From Torreya grandis (Eukaryota; Streptophyta; Pinopsida; Cupressales; Taxaceae), in contig JARHVA010000667.1 in NCBI GenBank assembly GCA_037957365.1, forward strand, positions 498,501-562,500: a stretch of 64,000 nt of DNA, in the 5' to 3' direction. The notes below the pieces were generated by a model, which did not search any database, was not told the DNA's origin, and saw nothing but the letters and a program-made list of their open reading frames with translations. A program made the translations under genes and the position numbers. Position 1 is the stretch's first letter. Every line of letters begins with the position of its first letter. Below, piece by piece: positions 34,720-46,068 of the stretch.

Positions 34720-36538
34720 TTCCTCCCTCCTTTAAAAACAATGGTCCCCATTGCATCAATATTTTTCATCAAGTGTGGTAGTTGTATTTTGATTTGATTC
34801 CTGATGCATACTTGGAATAGACTGTGCTTTATGGAACTATACAGGGCTTGATTGTTCACCATTTTTGTCTGACTATTACTCTGTAGATGGAAGGCCATAA
34901 ACTTCTTCAACTTGGTATCTATTTTCTTCTGTTGTTGTGTTGTTTGTGTAGTTAGGGATGAAACATTGACCCTTTTGGATTCTTGTGGCTTGACCACCAT
35001 GAGAACAAATTTCTTGGCACTAATCAGAGAAATAGATGTAGAAGGTGGTACCTCTGATACCCTATAACGTCGTGTTCCAAGAGTGAGAGTGATCTTTTGA
35101 GTTCTTGATTTATAGATGCCATGTCAATCATACATGAATGGCTTACCAAATAATACATCACAAATATCTATATTGAACACATCACATAAGACCTCATCTT
35201 AGAAAGGTTTTATTGCATATGAGAGAAGACATTGGTGGGTGACACGAAGGTTTCTCCCTAGACTCAACCATCCAATACTGTATGGCTTTGGGTGAGGTTT
35301 TATGGACATATTTAGACTTTTCACAACATTAGTAGAGATTAAATTCTTTTAACTCCCACTATCAAGAATGAAATGTAGAGACTTACCTTTCACCCATAAC
35401 TTAGAGTGAAACAACTTTTCCTTGTCATCTAGCCTCTCCTCGTGGGTCTGTGATGAAGCAACGATGGCTTCAAGCTCAGCATCTACAATCTCTTCAACCT
35501 CTTTAACTATAGTGTTTGTATGAGGCACAATAGTAGATGTTGAGGATTGTGACTCAGAAAGCAGAGACTTGATGGCTCGACATTCTTCTTTGGAGTGTGT
35601 TCCAAATTTATGGTAATCACACCATTTTCCAGTCTTCCCTTCCTTTTGCTTCCAATTTTGGCCTCATGTTTGAAATTCTTTGTCACTTTCTCATTTTTAG
35701 GCTAACTCTTTGTATTCATTCTTCCATGCTTCTGCTCAATCTTCACTATGAACTTGTATGCCTCATCGAGGGTTTCCAAATTAAAGAGTTCCATCTCCCC
35801 TCGTATATACCATTATAGTCCACCATGATATTTGAGAACCTTATGTTTATCACTTTTTTGGATGCCAAATCTTGCAAATAGAGAATGAAAAATGTCAGTG
35901 TAATCTTGAATAGATAATTCCTTACCTTGGTGAAGTTGTTTCCACTCTATATACAAATCATCATATGCTCCAATGGGGTAGCAGTCTTCCTTTACAGTTT
36001 CTATGAAGTCATCCCAGGTAGGTTTCACCTCAAGGCCAATATCATCTATGCTAAATCTCTTCTTGTACAATTCCCACTAATTTTTGATAGACAATGATGA
36101 TTTCAAAAGAGCAAAAGTGATCTTCTCTTTATCGGTGAATTTATTTATAGAAAAATAGGAAGATAATTGATCCAACCAATTTTCTAATGCATCATCATTA
36201 ATTTTGCCTTCAAATGTAGGGATATCAAAATTCACCTGAACCTTGAAGGGTGTTGGGGCACTGAAAGGATGTGGGGTGCAGATGAGAAGCCATAATTTTA
36301 CATCGAGATTTGTTAGAGAATTTGAACAAATTGTTGTAGCATTTGCACTTGCTATGATTAGAGGGCTTCATTCACTATTTCCTTGAAAGGATCAGATGTC
36401 TCGATGTTGTCCACCATCTGAAGTCATTTGGAGTGAATACGTGGATAGTCTGTTATTTTTATTTTCCACCCAAGCTTCCTATAATCTGACCTCATCCTTA
36501 GGATCATACACTCTAAAGACAAACCGCTCTGATACCAA
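34720..36538 (-). pseudogene. Y copy b: gag-protease (broken)
   Basis: Parallel to copy a. The gag frame 35813-36070 is open (VKPTWDDFIETVKEDCYPIG, IEWKQLHQGKELSIQDYT). The zinc knuckle near 35580-35625 reads CDYHKFGTHSKEEC, with the second Cys changed to His. Protease site FILDSGS near 35350. The C-terminal frame 34590-35000 is open for 136 codons and crosses the purine tract (codons KGGRND) into LTR II, where it stops. Confidence 0.75.
36517..36538 (-). other. Y copy b primer binding site, initiator-Met type
   Basis: Minus-strand TTGGTATCAGAGCGGTTTG immediately after the LTR end GATCA. TGGTATCAGAGC is a perfect plant initiator-Met tRNA complement. Confidence 0.88.
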
Positions 36539-37078
36539 TGATCAAAAACTCAAAAGATTTGGTTGAAAGATAATTCAAGAAACAAGAACAACACAATTTT
36601 AATAATGCTATCTCTGAGAAGAGATGTCTTATTGATCAAATTTGCAGAACCAAACATATGTCTATCTCTGAGAAGAGATGTATGATTTCCATTTCAGGTT
36701 ACATCTTCATTTATACATATTTTTAAGGTAGGAGGAGGATTTTTAAGGTCACAAATCTCGAGGGAGATTAAGTGGTTTGACTTCCATGATTTACAACAAT
36801 ACAAAATTCAAAGAATTGCTATTTTTAAAAACTTACTATTTTTAGACTACACTACTAAAATTGAAATTTGGGGAACTTACATTAATTTTATGGGGGTCAA
36901 AATACACTAATCATATCTTGGTGATATATCATGATGTTCCCCTCATTCTCAGCTTTCCAATAGTTCAAACGAGGATTCAAACAGAGCTACGGTGCAAAAG
37001 TTATGGCTCTCGAAAGTTCTGCCACCAATTGGGGTAGAACCGTTGCCTGATTTGTCACCTAAAATATTGCTCAGATCA
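36539..37078 (-). repeat. Y LTR III (540 bp, 5' LTR)
   Basis: TGATCAAAAAC...GCTCAGATCA on the plus strand; the outermost 5' LTR of the Y tandem. Confidence 0.85.
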
Positions 37079-38477
37079 CTGGATTTGTCTGAAGGATTCC
37101 TTTCTTATTTATTTTCTTTATTTTGTTTATATTTCTTTAGGTTTTTTATTTTTTAAATTCTTGTAGACAAAAAGTTTGTAGGATTTGTCTCCAGGCTTCC
37201 TATCTTAATCATTTCCCAAAGGGCAGGTGCCCTTCGAGCTTTTTGTAAAAACCTTTAAACTTGTCAGATGGTCCTTCTCAAAGGGAACATGCCCTTCAGG
37301 TTTTTTTCAAGCAACTCTCTCTTTTGTTTGTTCATAGGTTTCTCTCAGCGCAATTGTCTATGATTTCTCTTGGCTAAATTTAGAATTCTGCTTCTTGACC
37401 TCTGTCTATATTTATCTTTCCATGGAATTTACCTTCTTACTTATTCCTTCAACCCAATGTTCATTTGTTTTGGGTCTTTATTATCTTGGACCTCTCCCTA
37501 CCCTCAGACTTTTTTGTTGACTAAATTTTTTGAAGGAATCTTTCAGACAAAAAGTCCAAAGGAATTCCTTCAAACTTTTTGTCCGAAGGATTCCTTCCAT
37601 CTTTATTTTCTTTATTTTGTTTATATTTCTTCATGTTTTTTATTTTTTAAATTCCTGTAGACAAAAATTCTGCATGATTTGTCTCCAGGGTTCCTATCTT
37701 AATCCTTTCCCAAAGGGCAGGTGCCCTTCAGGCTTTTTGTAAAATCCTTTAAACTTGTCAAATGGTCCTTCTCAAAGGGCACATGCCCTTCAATTTTTTT
37801 GCAAGTGACTCTCTTGAAGTTGATCTGTACCTTCTTGAAGGTTAGGTGCCCTTTAATTTTTTTTTCAAAGACCCTTCTGAAGGGTACCTTACCCTTCACA
37901 TTTTTTTGTTTTGTCCTTTTCCAAATTTTGCAAGGGGTCCTTTGAAATTTTTTGAAGCTATGTAAAATCAAGCCTTTACCTAAAGGGTATATGTCCTTCA
38001 AATTTTTTGTCTTGGACCCTTGAAATTTTTTGAAAGAATTATTTTGAATAACTTATCCAAAGGAATTCCTTCGAGCTTTTTGTTTGAGTCTATTTACTTG
38101 TTCCTCAATGTTCACAACTTCAGATTCTTCACTGACACCTACTTCAGATTCTTCATTGCTTATTAATTATAAAAATAGATAAGTCATTCACCCTAAGAAA
38201 TCCAAAATGCATTATTTATAGTAATTCAAATTTTTGAAACCTTCTTACTTCTACTAATAAAAATTTCATAAGCAAAGCACTTCCCAAAACCCAATTTACA
38301 CTGTTTAGAGTAATTCGGGCTTTCTAACCCAGATTACTTTTATTGAGGGGTTTCAAGTGTTGATTACTCATAAAGTGAAATAAGTTGTGCCTCTTGTAAA
38401 ACCTGAAGTCTTGCTTGAATGTTCACCCTCTCACACTTGGGAAAATTTTTGGTATGTAGGCCAAAAAATGGCCAACA
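37079..38477 (-). repeat. Z 3' LTR, right part, with internal duplications
   Basis: Resumes the LTR after Y, but from an earlier point: about 100 bases before the Y insertion (31757-31857) recur at about 37079-37183. A further block of about 475 bp is duplicated (segment ending near 37320, then restart at about 37325-37346). It ends AATGGCCAACA at 38477. Z LTR total minus duplications agrees with the 2303 bp right LTR. Confidence 0.75.
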
Positions 38478-39405
38478 TTTTTGGTGACTTGCAGGGAAGC
38501 ATGCCTATTATTATTGAGAACTCAGACCATATAGATGCTATTTGAACTCCCAAAAAAATGATAAACCTGATTTCTAACTAAAAATCTCCTCTGATCATGG
38601 ATAAAGTAACCTTCCTCCTTAAAAATAAGAAGGAAAACAAATGAAAGAAGGAAAACTAACTAAGAAACAAATGTACAAACAAGCACTTATTATAACAAAA
38701 CTTAAAAAAACTATTATGGTTGAACAACACTTAGAGGAAAGCAAAGCAAACAAAGAACCTAGCTAACCATGACAAAGCACGATCCACCTGGATGAAAAGG
38801 GAAATTCTTATACTCAATCACTCCAAGAGATAGTACTAGTTGCAAGGTAGGATGTTTATCAATCATAACCTTTGATAAGGCATTTTTATTATCCACCAAC
38901 TGTATTAGCATATTCTCAAATGAGTCATCAACAACAAACCAGTCTCCAAAAAAGACAAACTCATCAAGTACTTCTTGATATTTTTCATTCTACTTGTCAT
39001 CTATCACTTTTTGAAGTGATATCTCATCTATGCATTGTTCTTGAGTGGCCACACCTTTTTTATCGACTATTGCAAGTTATTCTAGCTCTTCAAGGAGCTT
39101 TAAGTAGGCAACCCAATCTTTACTATGATCTTGAATAGGTGATTCTTGATCAAATTTTTCACAAACATGCCCTTCAATAGACAACATATCCATATAAATT
39201 TCTTCAATATCTTGAAGAGATTCAAGGTACAGTTTCTAATCATCTTTTTGTTCCTTCCATTGATCTATTTGAACTAAATCAGCTTGAAAGCTATCTAGAT
39301 CCTTCTCAATAGGAGATACCTATAACTCATTTATGACTTCAATTTTCACCAACTCCTCTTGGAGTTCCTCCACATCAAGATCAACCTTCTCATTCTTAAA
39401 TATAA

Positions 39406-40272
39406 TTAGATTCTCATCAAGTAACTTAAGTGAAGTATCAATGTGAAACTCTTTCTCAAACATACCTGAAGCATCCTCTTCACACTTTCAAGAACTTGAC
39501 CTGTACCTGAAACCTCCTTTTCAATCTTCCAGAGAATAGGCTCCCTCTGAAGAAGGGAGATGGTGGGAGGGTGATAAAATTCATTCATTTGATAGGGAGA
39601 ATGAAGCATGGGAGGTTGATCATGATCAGATTTTGGGATTTGGAGAGGAGGGAAAGAGAAACTCTTAAAGACCTCTGTATTATGTTCCTTCCACTTGGCC
39701 ATCACTTCTTCAAAGTCTAAAATCTCTTTATCTTCATTGACAACTTGTGCTTGAGAGATGAATAAATTGGACTATAAGAAGGCTTAGTTTCATGAATAAT
39801 CACTTGAATAGGCCCCTAAATAGGATCTTGAAAAGGATCTTGACTCCAACTAGGAAGCTCCCTCGACACACAATGGGCATGGTTAAGAATCTCATGAGAA
39901 TAAGGAGTGTAAGAACCCTTTGTACACAAGTGACTCAACTCAATTTTCTGACTATCCCAAGCTTCCATATTCTCTAATACAAAAATACATAGGTCATTTA
40001 TCTCTTCTGGACCATTGGACACATTTTAGAATAGACCATTCACTTCTTCATATTGAGAGTTTGAACAAACTTTCCTCGCATATGCTAGTATTTTGAGCTC
40101 TATCTCATCCATTCTTTCTTATAGCCAAGGATACTCATATGACTGATATGGTTCAACATAGCTTTGATAATACTCGTGATAAGGCTGATTAGGCTCATAG
40201 GCATCATGATAACGCTGTTATGATCCATCATTGGGTTGATAAGCAAACATAGCATATGAATTCTCTTCATAT
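39406..40272 (-). pseudogene. Z hypothetical protein (broken), no known family
   Basis: From about 40272 the frame reads NSYAMFAYQPNDGS, then YHDAYEPNQPYHEYYQSYVE and, after a stop, MDEIELKILAYARKVCSN and VSNGPEEINDLCIFVLENME to about 39816. There are three in-frame stops. A shifted frame, 39406-39705, continues (MMAKWKEHNTEVFKSFSFPP). It is Tyr- and Pro-rich at first, then acidic and helical. I do not recognise it; a gag-like N-terminal segment retained by a non-autonomous element is one possibility. Confidence 0.35.
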
Positions 40273-40420
40273 ACAATGATTAAAACTCATTCATGATAAT
40301 GCAATACTTACATGGAAACTCTGATTGGATTATTAGAAGCAACCACCTGAGCTTGGAATCACCAAATACTTCTTGAAGACCACTAATGCAACTGCAATTT
40401 CATTAAGACCAACTCCAAAT

Positions 40421-40440
40421 GGGTCCCACTAGTCGTGCCA
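40421..40440 (-). other. Z candidate primer binding site
   Basis: Minus-strand TGGCACGACTAGTGGGACCC, five bases after the LTR end. It has the expected TGG start and position; I cannot name the tRNA with certainty. Confidence 0.55.
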
Positions 40441-40445
40441 AAAAC

Positions 40446-42748
40446 TATTCTTAACCTGGAATTGTACCCTGATCAAAGATGTGTTGAAATGGCTAATCCT
40501 CACTCTAGTTGAAACAATAAGATTTTCTCACAAGGGTGGGTGCCTCAATGATGAGAAGAACCTCCAGATAAGGTTGGTTCTTGTAAGATGTATCTATGAG
40601 GATCTCAACCTCTACGCTATAAATTTCTTGGAGAAAAGGGGAGAAAGAACTTGAAAGGAAATCCTAGTTAAAGCAATGATACACCTAATTTTCTTGATCC
40701 ACTCAAATCCAGCTTCTAAGAACATTGATTCAGATAAGGAAGAGATTGAACTTCAACTCTAATATATAAATACACATAAGTATTTCATGAAAAGGTTTAA
40801 TCTAATGATCTAAGCTTGAGGGAAATAGAAAAATAGGCCTGATGAAAGGCACTAAACAGCCACTAATATCCACTATAAACTCAGCAAAAGATAATCAAAC
40901 ACATAACATGACCTGCTTAAATGACCAGCTAGTAACTAGGTACAAATCTAGAATTGACAAGGAAGAAATAAAATCTATCACTTAGGCAAATCAATAAAAA
41001 AATTACACTATACCAGCTACTAGAAATTGAAAAAAATCACAGTCCTTTTCATATTGATTCTGAAAAAGGTCACAACACAATCTTTGGCAAAAGTTTTCTT
41101 GCCAAAAGAGAGATAAAAAATCTAAGGCTAAAAGGCCATTACTATAGAAAATTAAAAAAGCTGAGAGATTGACATTAAAAAGAGGAGATGAAGTTAACTC
41201 TTCATTATCCCAAGTCCAAATTGCATTGCATGACTCTTCCAAATTTGTCTTTTCTTGTCTTTTGTCTTGCATAAAGAATCTTTGGCATTGAAATGGACTA
41301 TGGCTAATTTTGGGCTGCTAAACCTCTCTATCATGCAATAATGCTACGTCCACTTTCAAAATTGGCATTCTTAATGAGCTACTAGAATGTTTGAAAGTAT
41401 AAGATGAAAATAACATACATGAAATCCAATGCCAATGCCAATTTTAGAACTCTAACTTGATCCATTGGACGTCGAGTTGGAACATTTGAAAGGTTGAGTT
41501 GACCTTGGAGATAAACTCAACTTCAGTAACCAATCAATTGAAGCCTTGACCAATCAACTGTAATTAGATTTTTCTTGCATGATATTCCATGTTGACTCCA
41601 TCTTTTGTTTGTGCATGGGTTTCTCTCAACCCAACTGTTCATGATTTCTCTTGGCTAAATTTAGAATTTTGCTTCTTGACCTCTATCTGTATTTATCTTT
41701 CCACGGGCTTTACCTTCTTACTTATTCCTTCGTCCTAATGTTCATTCTCTTTGGGTATTTATTATCTCAAACCTCTCCTTGCCCTCAAACTTTTTTATTG
41801 ACTCACTTTTTTGAAGGAATCCTTTAGACAAAAAGTTTAGACCTTTTATCCAAAGGATTCCTTCCTTCTTTATTTCCTTTCCTTTATTTATATTTCTTTA
41901 AGTTTTTGGTTTTTTAAATTCCCACAGACACTAAGTCTATGGTATTTGTCTCTGGGCTTCCTATCTTAGTCCTTTCCTAAAGGGCAAGTTCCCTTCGAGC
42001 TTTTTGTAAAAGCCTTTAAATTGGTCAGATGGTCCTTCCTTAAGGGTACATGCCCTTTGGGTTTTTTGCAAGCGACTCTCCCAAAGTTGAAGTGTACCTT
42101 CTCGAAGGATAGGTGCCCTTCGAGTTTTTTGTCAATGACCATTTCAAAGGGTACCTTGCTCTTCAAGTTTTTTTCTTGTTTTATCCTTTTCTAAATTTTT
42201 CAAGGGGTCCTTTGAAATTTTTCAAAGCTATGTAAAATCAGGGCTTTTCTCAAAGGGTATATGTCCTTCGGATTTTTTGTCTTGGACTCTTGAAATTTTT
42301 TAAAGGAATTCTTTTAGACAAATTATCTAAAGGAATTCCTTCTGGCTTTTTTTCTGCGTCTATTTACTTGTTCCTCAATGTCTGCAACTTCATATTCTTC
42401 ACTGGTACCTACTTCAAATTCTTCATTACTTTTTACTTATAAAAAGAGATAAGTCATTGACCCTGAGAAATTTGAAATGAATTATTTAGAGTAATTCAGA
42501 TTTGTAAAACCTTCTTACTTCTAATGATAAAACTTTCATAAGTAAAACACTTCCCAAAACTTGATTTGCATTGTTTAGAGTAATTCAAGCTTTTCAACTT
42601 GGATTAATTCTGCTGAGGGGTTTCAATTGCTGATTACTCATAAAGTGAAATAAGTTGTGCCTATTGTAAAACCTAAATTCTTTCTTGAATGTTCACCCTC
42701 TCACACTTGGGAAAAATTTTGGTATGTAGGCCAAAAAAATGGCCAACA
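40446..42748 (-). repeat. Z 5' LTR (2303 bp)
   Basis: Uninterrupted copy of the Z LTR, ending AATGGCCAACA. It carries serial AAGGGYA..RCCCTTY modules near 41985-42260. The frame 41966-42166 is made of these modules and is not a gene. Confidence 0.85.
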
Positions 42749-42753
42749 AGAGC
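42749..42753. repeat. Target site duplication of Z, right
   Basis: AGAGC, partner of GGAGC at 30335-30339. Confidence 0.75.
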
Positions 42754-43018
42754 TTTTACAGTCTTCAGGTAGAGGATCTCATCATCGACCTTTATCATCT
42801 TGTGAGCTATACTTGGAGTACTAACTGCTCCAACATCATTTTTTGGGGGGTCTTTTAGTCTCCTCTTCTTCTTTTCTATCTTTTAGGAGGAGTTTTTTCT
42901 CACTGGGTTTTTTCCTTTTACTCCACCTTATGAGAGATTATTTTATACTTGGGTACCTTATCAAGCCTAGTTGTCGGGACCCAATTCTACTATCAACCTA
43001 AGCTATGCTTAGGGGGGG
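42754..43018 (+). repeat. X unit U1, second part
   Basis: Resumes the unit after Z: TTTTACAGTCTTCAGG, TCATCATCGACC, TTACTCCACCTTATGAGAG, the TACTTGGGTACC tail and the purine tract AGGGGGGG before TGTTGG at 43019. Confidence 0.75.
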
Positions 43019-43726
43019 TGTTGGTGTAGGTATTCACTACACTTGTTGAGTGCATGATGATTCATTCCATAATGGAAAATCTTCAGGTGTTGGATCTCAT
43101 CATCAACCTCTATTTCTATCTGACCTTTGTTATCTTATTGCAAATTCTACTTCGATCCCTATTTAGAATGTTGCTCTTCTAAAACCTTCACAGATTTTCA
43201 CTTTAGAGGACTCAACTATTTTTAGTGAGAGTACACCTATTTAGATCATTGATGACTCATATCTTCATGTGGGTTTTCATTCTTAAGTTGGTGAGTCATG
43301 CTTCACACTTCACATGGGCATTATTTTAGCAAATGTTCCATATCATTCTTCTGACTGGTTCACTTTAGTGCTATTACCTCCATATTCTATGCACATTCTT
43401 GTAAGTCCTATGGGACAAATCTAATTTGGACCATATTTAGATATATTCATACTGTTTCCTTCATTTTCCTTTGTAGAATGGGTAGAATTTCAGTACACAC
43501 ATTGGGTTATTCTTTTTCCAAAGGGAAGAAATATTTTTTGATGCAGATAGAGCTTATATAATCTTCAGGAAGAGGAACTCATCATCAACCTTCATCATCT
43601 CCAAGATGTACTTGGATTATTAACTACTTTAGCATCATCTTCTAGTTGGTCTTTTAGTCTCCTCTTCTTATTTTCTCTCTTTTGGGGAGGGGAGTTTTAT
43701 TCCACTAGGTTTTGTCCTTTTACTCA
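43019..43726 (+). repeat. X unit U2, first part
   Basis: Begins TGTTGGTGTAGGTATTCACT and carries the DSTSIPI..LEPSQIF reading-frame segment. It is interrupted by G3 within CTTTTACTCC and ends at 54566. Together the parts give about 809 bp. Confidence 0.8.
43722..43726. repeat. Target site duplication of G3, left
   Basis: ACTCA before the TG of the G3 LTR. ACTCC follows at 54466-54470. Intact X units read TTTTACTCCACTTTG here, which the flanks rebuild. Confidence 0.8.
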
Positions 43727-45210
43727 TGCTAGCCATTTTTGGTCCATATATCAAAATTTGCCTAAGTATGAAAAAGGGAGCTTTTAGGCAATAAAATGGC
43801 AAGTCTTTAGGAGGAATTTGGGTTTTCCAGCAGTGACAAGTTTGGGTTTTTGAGGGCATAGTGCAAATCAGGTTTCCAGTAGTGCTTAACTTCTAAATGT
43901 TTTATAAGTACAAGTAATTTGGGTTTACAAACCCAAATTACTCATGGATAGTGTATTTTGGGTTCTCTAAGGAGCGCTACTTGATTACTTCATAAGTTGT
44001 GAGTAGTCAGAAGCCCAAAATAAGTGAAAGGGCTTGAGAAACCTGATTTGGTCTTAAAAAAAATAGTGCTTCTTTGGTTCCTCAAGGGACAAGTCCTCTT
44101 CAAAAATTTGAAGGGAATTTTCAAAATGTTGAAGGTCCTTTTTTAGGGCAAAAGGGACTAGTCAATTTTTTTGAAGGTACACTTCATAAATCTGAAGGTC
44201 TTTTTCTTCTCCAAGTGGACAGTTACAAGTTTCTCAAAGGGTATGTTACCATTCGGAAGGACCATTTCAAAATTCTTGAATGGCATCTTTCCCTTTGGGA
44301 GGATCATTAATAGAAGTCTGAAGGGACACACAAAAAGCTTGAAGGGTCTCTTACCCTTCGAGAAAGTTCATTTTGAAAAGTCTGAAACATAATTTTTGAA
44401 GACAGATGCAGACAAAAAGTTTGAAAGAATTCCTTCAAACAAATTGTCCAAATAAATTTCTTTAGGAGATTTGCTCGAAAGAAATAAGTCAAGAAGGAAC
44501 CCCAAGACCAAGTTTCCAAAGGAAATGATGGGCCAATAGACATCAAATTCAGGATAAGTGACTAGCCATTAGAAGTAATCGGGTTTGAAAAGCCTAAAGT
44601 CTTAAGGCTTGGGAAACAACAAAGTGAGAAGACTTCAAGATGGACAAGTCATGAGTAAATAGGTGTAGAGAACCCAAATTACAAATCAGGTTTCTCCAAG
44701 TACTTTACTTAAAAGGATTATACGTAACAGATTTGAGAAAGCCCAAATTTAGAGACATTAAAGACCCTGAATTAATCTACATAGAGTAAATTAGGATTCT
44801 TTGAGTGCTTGACTTAAGCTTGGTCCATCAATGGGAGAATCATGATGAAACAAATGGAAGGAATCCAAATGGCATAACTAGAGTAGAAAGGGCCAATCAA
44901 TAAAGGACAAGTGGCACAAGGATGACCAATAAGCATGAGAGAGTCCAAGCAAATGGTAGCTAAAAATTATGAAGGCTCTCATCTTCCATAGTTCACTCCC
45001 CACAATCACCGTTCGACACTTAAATGCATCATGCCAAGAAGAGACATTCCAGTTGCTCACAACATGGCTTCTTAGATGTGCCAAAAGAAAAACTTAAATA
45101 TGATAGGGGCTTGAGAGGATTGTTGAGTGATCCTAAGTGATGCATTACTTTTTCAGAGTTCCTACCATCAACAACTTCTTCTTTCTTCCTCTTCTCTCTC
45201 CTTCCTTTTC

Positions 45211-45220
45211 TATATAAATA
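45211..45220 (+). promoter_or_regulatory. G3 5' LTR TATA box
   Basis: TATATAAATA followed by GAGGCCTTGG. The same TATATAAATA-GAGGCCTTGG string is conserved at 53787 in the other LTR. It lies about 90 bases before an AATAAA signal. Confidence 0.75.
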
Positions 45221-45303
45221 GAGGCCTTGGGTCCAAGAAAATCATCCCCAGGTTGGTGATAGAATCACTCTGAAAAACTTGCTATGTAACAGACCTTTGA
45301 AGT

Positions 45304-45309
45304 AATAAA
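45304..45309 (+). promoter_or_regulatory. G3 5' LTR polyadenylation-type signal
   Basis: AATAAA within GAAGTAATAAAGATTATT. The same string occurs at 53880-53885 in the 3' LTR. With the TATA box it frames a short R region. Confidence 0.5.
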
Positions 45310-46005
45310 GATTATTTTACCTATCTCTTTGTCTAAAAATTATGTTGAGTTAGATTGTGCACAATAGCATTGTGAATAAGCATCCTTCCAACCTTATTGT
45401 CCTTATTTATTGCTTGTTTTAGGTGTTTTCTAGTTAGTTACAGGTATGAACTTGAGCTTTTATGCCATTAATGGATGCTTAATGTGGATTTATAAATCCT
45501 TCTTTACTTCATGTATGGTTCAGTGAGCCTAGTTTACAAAATATTTGTACAAGTTAGCTGGTTAGGAGGTTGTGTAAGCAAACTTATCTTATGCTAAATT
45601 AGTGTCATTCCCCAGACCAAGTGGATCACTTATTTTTAGTGCATCACCTCCCTTAGCTTAAATTTTCTTTTCTAACATCCTCCTACCCCTTTTCCTTGAT
45701 AGAAAGCAGATTTTGGTGTGAGATCAAGAGCTGAAGTGAAGCACTTGAGGAACTATCCTCATAAAAAAAGCCTAGAGGTTCAACCTAACCATAGGATACC
45801 CACATCCTGAGGTTGACCCTATGCTTGTAGCTGGAAGTGAGGGAGCCTAAAGAACTCTCTCACAAGGGTGTAATTCTAAGCTATAATGGTTCTAGCATGC
45901 TTAATGGGATAAATACCATTTTATTTTCATTTTTATGAAATATTGGACAAATTTTATGTTGTTTTGATCATTTCAAAGCAGTGGTAGCATTCATCCTTCA
46001 ACATC

Positions 46006-46023
46006 TAGCGACTCTAAAGAACA
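46006..46023 (+). other. G3 candidate tRNA-Arg-type primer site
   Basis: TAGCGACTCTAAAGAAC, preceded by TTCAACATC, is the counterpart of TTCAACACC-TGGTGACTCC in G2. It lies about 117 bases inside the LTR end. It resembles the tRNA-Arg complement TGGCGACTCC but is decayed. Confidence 0.4.
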
Positions 46024-46068
46024 CCCAACTATCTGGTGGTAGAGTAGTAGCTATCTTTCATACCAAAG

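Larger units (their letters stand above)
31858..37078 (-). mobile_element. Y: tandem gag-protease LTR element (LTR-int-LTR-int-LTR)
   Basis: Three LTRs of 540 bp each (31858-32397, 34180-34719, 36539-37078) separate two internal regions (1782 and 1819 bp). On the minus strand each internal region starts with an initiator-Met primer site and encodes gag with a zinc knuckle and a protease, then ends at a purine tract. No RT, RNase H or integrase is present. The arrangement is what recombination between LTRs of tandem copies produces. Both copies have stops. Confidence 0.85.
38478..40445 (-). other. Z internal region (1968 bp)
   Basis: No gag-pol motif. The minus strand carries a Tyr/Pro-rich broken frame (39816-40272) and a second open frame (39406-39705). 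The rest (38478-39400) is rich in A/T and Ser/Leu codons with stops. Confidence 0.6.
30340..42748 (-). mobile_element. Z: non-autonomous gypsy-type LTR element, minus strand, carrying Y
   Basis: Direct repeats (30340-38477, interrupted, and 40446-42748) begin TGTTGTCAACC/TATTCTTAACC and end AATGGCCAACA. They flank a 1968 bp interior. The primer-site-like sequence next to the right repeat gives minus orientation. The interior has no gag, protease, RT or integrase motif. The LTRs belong to the same broad family as those of G2, G3 and the solo LTR (GGCCAACA ends, GAAGGG modules), so a Tat-like partner probably mobilised it. Confidence 0.8.
43727..45888 (+). repeat. G3 5' LTR (about 2162 bp)
   Basis: Starts TGCTAGCCATTTTTGG and ends near CTATAA at 45888, where the homologous 3' LTR ends CTATAACA. 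Along the length it aligns with 52281-54465 at roughly 85-90% by eye. It contains GAAGGG/CCCTTC modules (44085-44390), the TATA box at 45211 and an AATAAA at 45304. Confidence 0.85.

Noticed and set aside
41966..42166. Minus-strand frame with repeated Lys/Gly/Pro text (also 37699-38001)
   Set aside because: Direct translation of the LTR module repeats in Z; appears in both LTRs and has no independent support.
42981..43040. Runs of seven or more G before TGTTGG considered as G-quadruplex or telomere-like signals
   Set aside because: Single G runs per unit, explained as the retrotransposon polypurine tract.
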